DNA of 6,544 nucleotides, taken from positions 1-6,544 of the forward strand of contig CAIYPH010000911.1 in NCBI GenBank assembly GCA_903928045.1. Direction: 5' to 3'. Positions within the stretch are counted from its first letter, which is position 1. Each line of letters starts with the position of its first letter. Position numbers and translations under genes: made by a program. The stretch is from an uncultured Rhodospirillales bacterium. GTDB lineage: Bacteria; Pseudomonadota; Alphaproteobacteria; Acetobacterales; Acetobacteraceae. The notes beneath the pieces were generated by a model that had not been told where the DNA came from, made no database searches, and saw only the letters and a list, made by a program, of their open reading frames with translations. Positions 5,779 to 6,544 of the stretch are shown piece by piece.

Positions 5779-6544
5779 GCGCCGCCACCTCGCACAGCAA
5801 CGAGATCGCGGCGCCGGTCCTGCTGACCAGCCGTCCGGCCGACGGCGTGATTTGGCTGACGCTCAACCGCCCCGCCGCGCGCAACGCACTCTCATTCGCG
5901 CTGATGGCGGCACTCGATGCCGCGCTCACCGAGGCGGAAGCGGAACCCGACGTGCGGGTGGTGGTGATCGCCGGCGCCGGCCCGGCATTTTGCGCCGGGC
6001 ATGATTTGCGCGAGGTGCGCGCCGATGGGCGCGAGGAGACGATGCGCACCCTGTTCACACGCTGCTCGGCGCTGATGATGCGAATCGTACGGCTGCGCAA
6101 ACCGGTGATCGCCCGTGTCCACGGTGTCGCGACTGCGGCGGGTTGCCAACTGGTAGCAAGCTGCGATTTGGCGGTGGCTGCTGCCTCCGCCAGGTTCGCC
6201 ACGCCAGGCGTCAATATCGGCCTATTCTGCTCGACACCAATGGTGGCGCTGAGCCGCGCGGTGGGCCGCAAGGCAGCAATGGAGATGCTGCTGACCGGTG
6301 AGATGGCGGATGCGGACCACGCGCGCGCCATTGGTCTGGTCAACCGCGTGGTGCCCGACAACGCGCTCGACGCGGCAGTGCTGGCGCTGGCCACGCAGAT
6401 CGCGGCGAAGAGCCCACTGACGCTCGCGATCGGCAAGGAGGCGTTCTACCGCCAAGCCGAGCTCGGGCTGGATGACGCCTACGCCTATGCTTGCGAGGTG
6501 ATGACGCGCAATATGATGGCCAATGATGCGGCGGAAGGGATCGA
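5775..6544 (+). CDS. Enoyl-CoA hydratase/isomerase (crotonase) family protein, ECHDC3-like (C-terminus off window)
   Basis: 256 codons are visible, with the 3' end cut by the window edge. The crotonase fold is evident: GVIWLTLNRPAARNALSF (24-41), the first oxyanion-hole segment AFCAGHDLRE (71-80), the second segment HGVATAAGCQLVASCDLAVA (116-135), then FATPGVNIGLFCSTP (141-155), TGEMADADHARAIGLVNRVV (174-193) and KSPLTLAIGKEAFYRQ (212-227). The GVATAAGCQL, FATPGVNIGLFCSTP and GKEAFYRQ stretches match vertebrate ECHDC3 as I recall it. The positions of the two catalytic glutamates of classical hydratase (Glu144 and Glu164 of rat crotonase) are Gln125 and Gly145 here, so ordinary hydration of enoyl-CoA is unlikely. 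A CoA-thioester substrate remains plausible. About 10-20 residues are probably missing. It has no strong Shine-Dalgarno and starts in an ATGA overlap with the small ORF. It is unrelated to flagella. Confidence 0.9.
   Translation, partial: MSAATSHSNEIAAPVLLTSRPADGVIWLTLNRPAARNALSFALMAALDAALTEAEAEPDVRVVVIAGAGPAFCAGHDLREVRADGREETMRTLFTRCSALMMRIVRLRKPVIARVHGVATAAGCQLVASCDLAVAAASARFATPGVNIGLFCSTPMVALSRAVGRKAAMEMLLTGEMADADHARAIGLVNRVVPDNALDAAVLALATQIAAKSPLTLAIGKEAFYRQAELGLDDAYAYACEVMTRNMMANDAAEGI

Overview
The window reads as a flagellar biogenesis locus from a high-GC (roughly two thirds G+C by eye) alphaproteobacterium. The protein sequences look most like those of the Rhodospirillales/Caulobacter type. 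The supports are a FliM with a long acidic N-terminal extension before its EIDSLLG motif, a FliL followed by FliM and then a DUF6468-like membrane protein, and a divergent flgF-flgG-flgA-flgH operon. I cannot name the genus.

Layout. On the minus strand, reading leftwards from about 2032, are fliL (1346-2032), fliM (258-1349, 4-bp ATGA overlap with fliL) and the start of a DUF6468-like gene (1-226, cut by the window edge). On the plus strand are flgF (2293-3036), flgG (3051-3836), flgA (3845-4834) and flgH (4831-5562, ATGA overlap with flgA). All four have clear GGAG ribosome sites and almost no spacing, so they form one operon. The 260-bp divergent region 2033-2292 holds a textbook sigma-54 promoter (GG-N10-GC, 2221-2236) facing flgF and a weak CtrA-like TTAA-N7-TGAA element. 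After flgH comes a 212-bp gap with a GC-rich hairpin, a possible sigma-70 promoter and a 37-codon small ORF. The stop of that ORF overlaps the start of a crotonase-superfamily gene (5775 to the right edge) that most resembles ECHDC3 and lacks both classical catalytic glutamates.

How the genes work together. FliM is the C-ring switch protein that binds CheY-P, FliG and FliN. FliL sits at the stator/motor interface in the inner membrane. The DUF6468-like protein is another probable inner-membrane flagellar accessory protein. FlgF and FlgG build the proximal and distal rod. FlgA is the periplasmic chaperone for the P-ring, and FlgH is the outer-membrane L-ring lipoprotein. The P-ring gene flgI does not follow flgH here. 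The crotonase-like gene is metabolic and seems to be a separate transcription unit.

I found no RNA genes, mobile elements, CRISPR arrays or long repeats. The most interesting points are the ECHDC3-like protein with both glutamates missing and its coupled small ORF, the histidine-glycine repeat linker in FliL, and the regulatory signals between the divergent operons. No convincing new multi-gene system is present.
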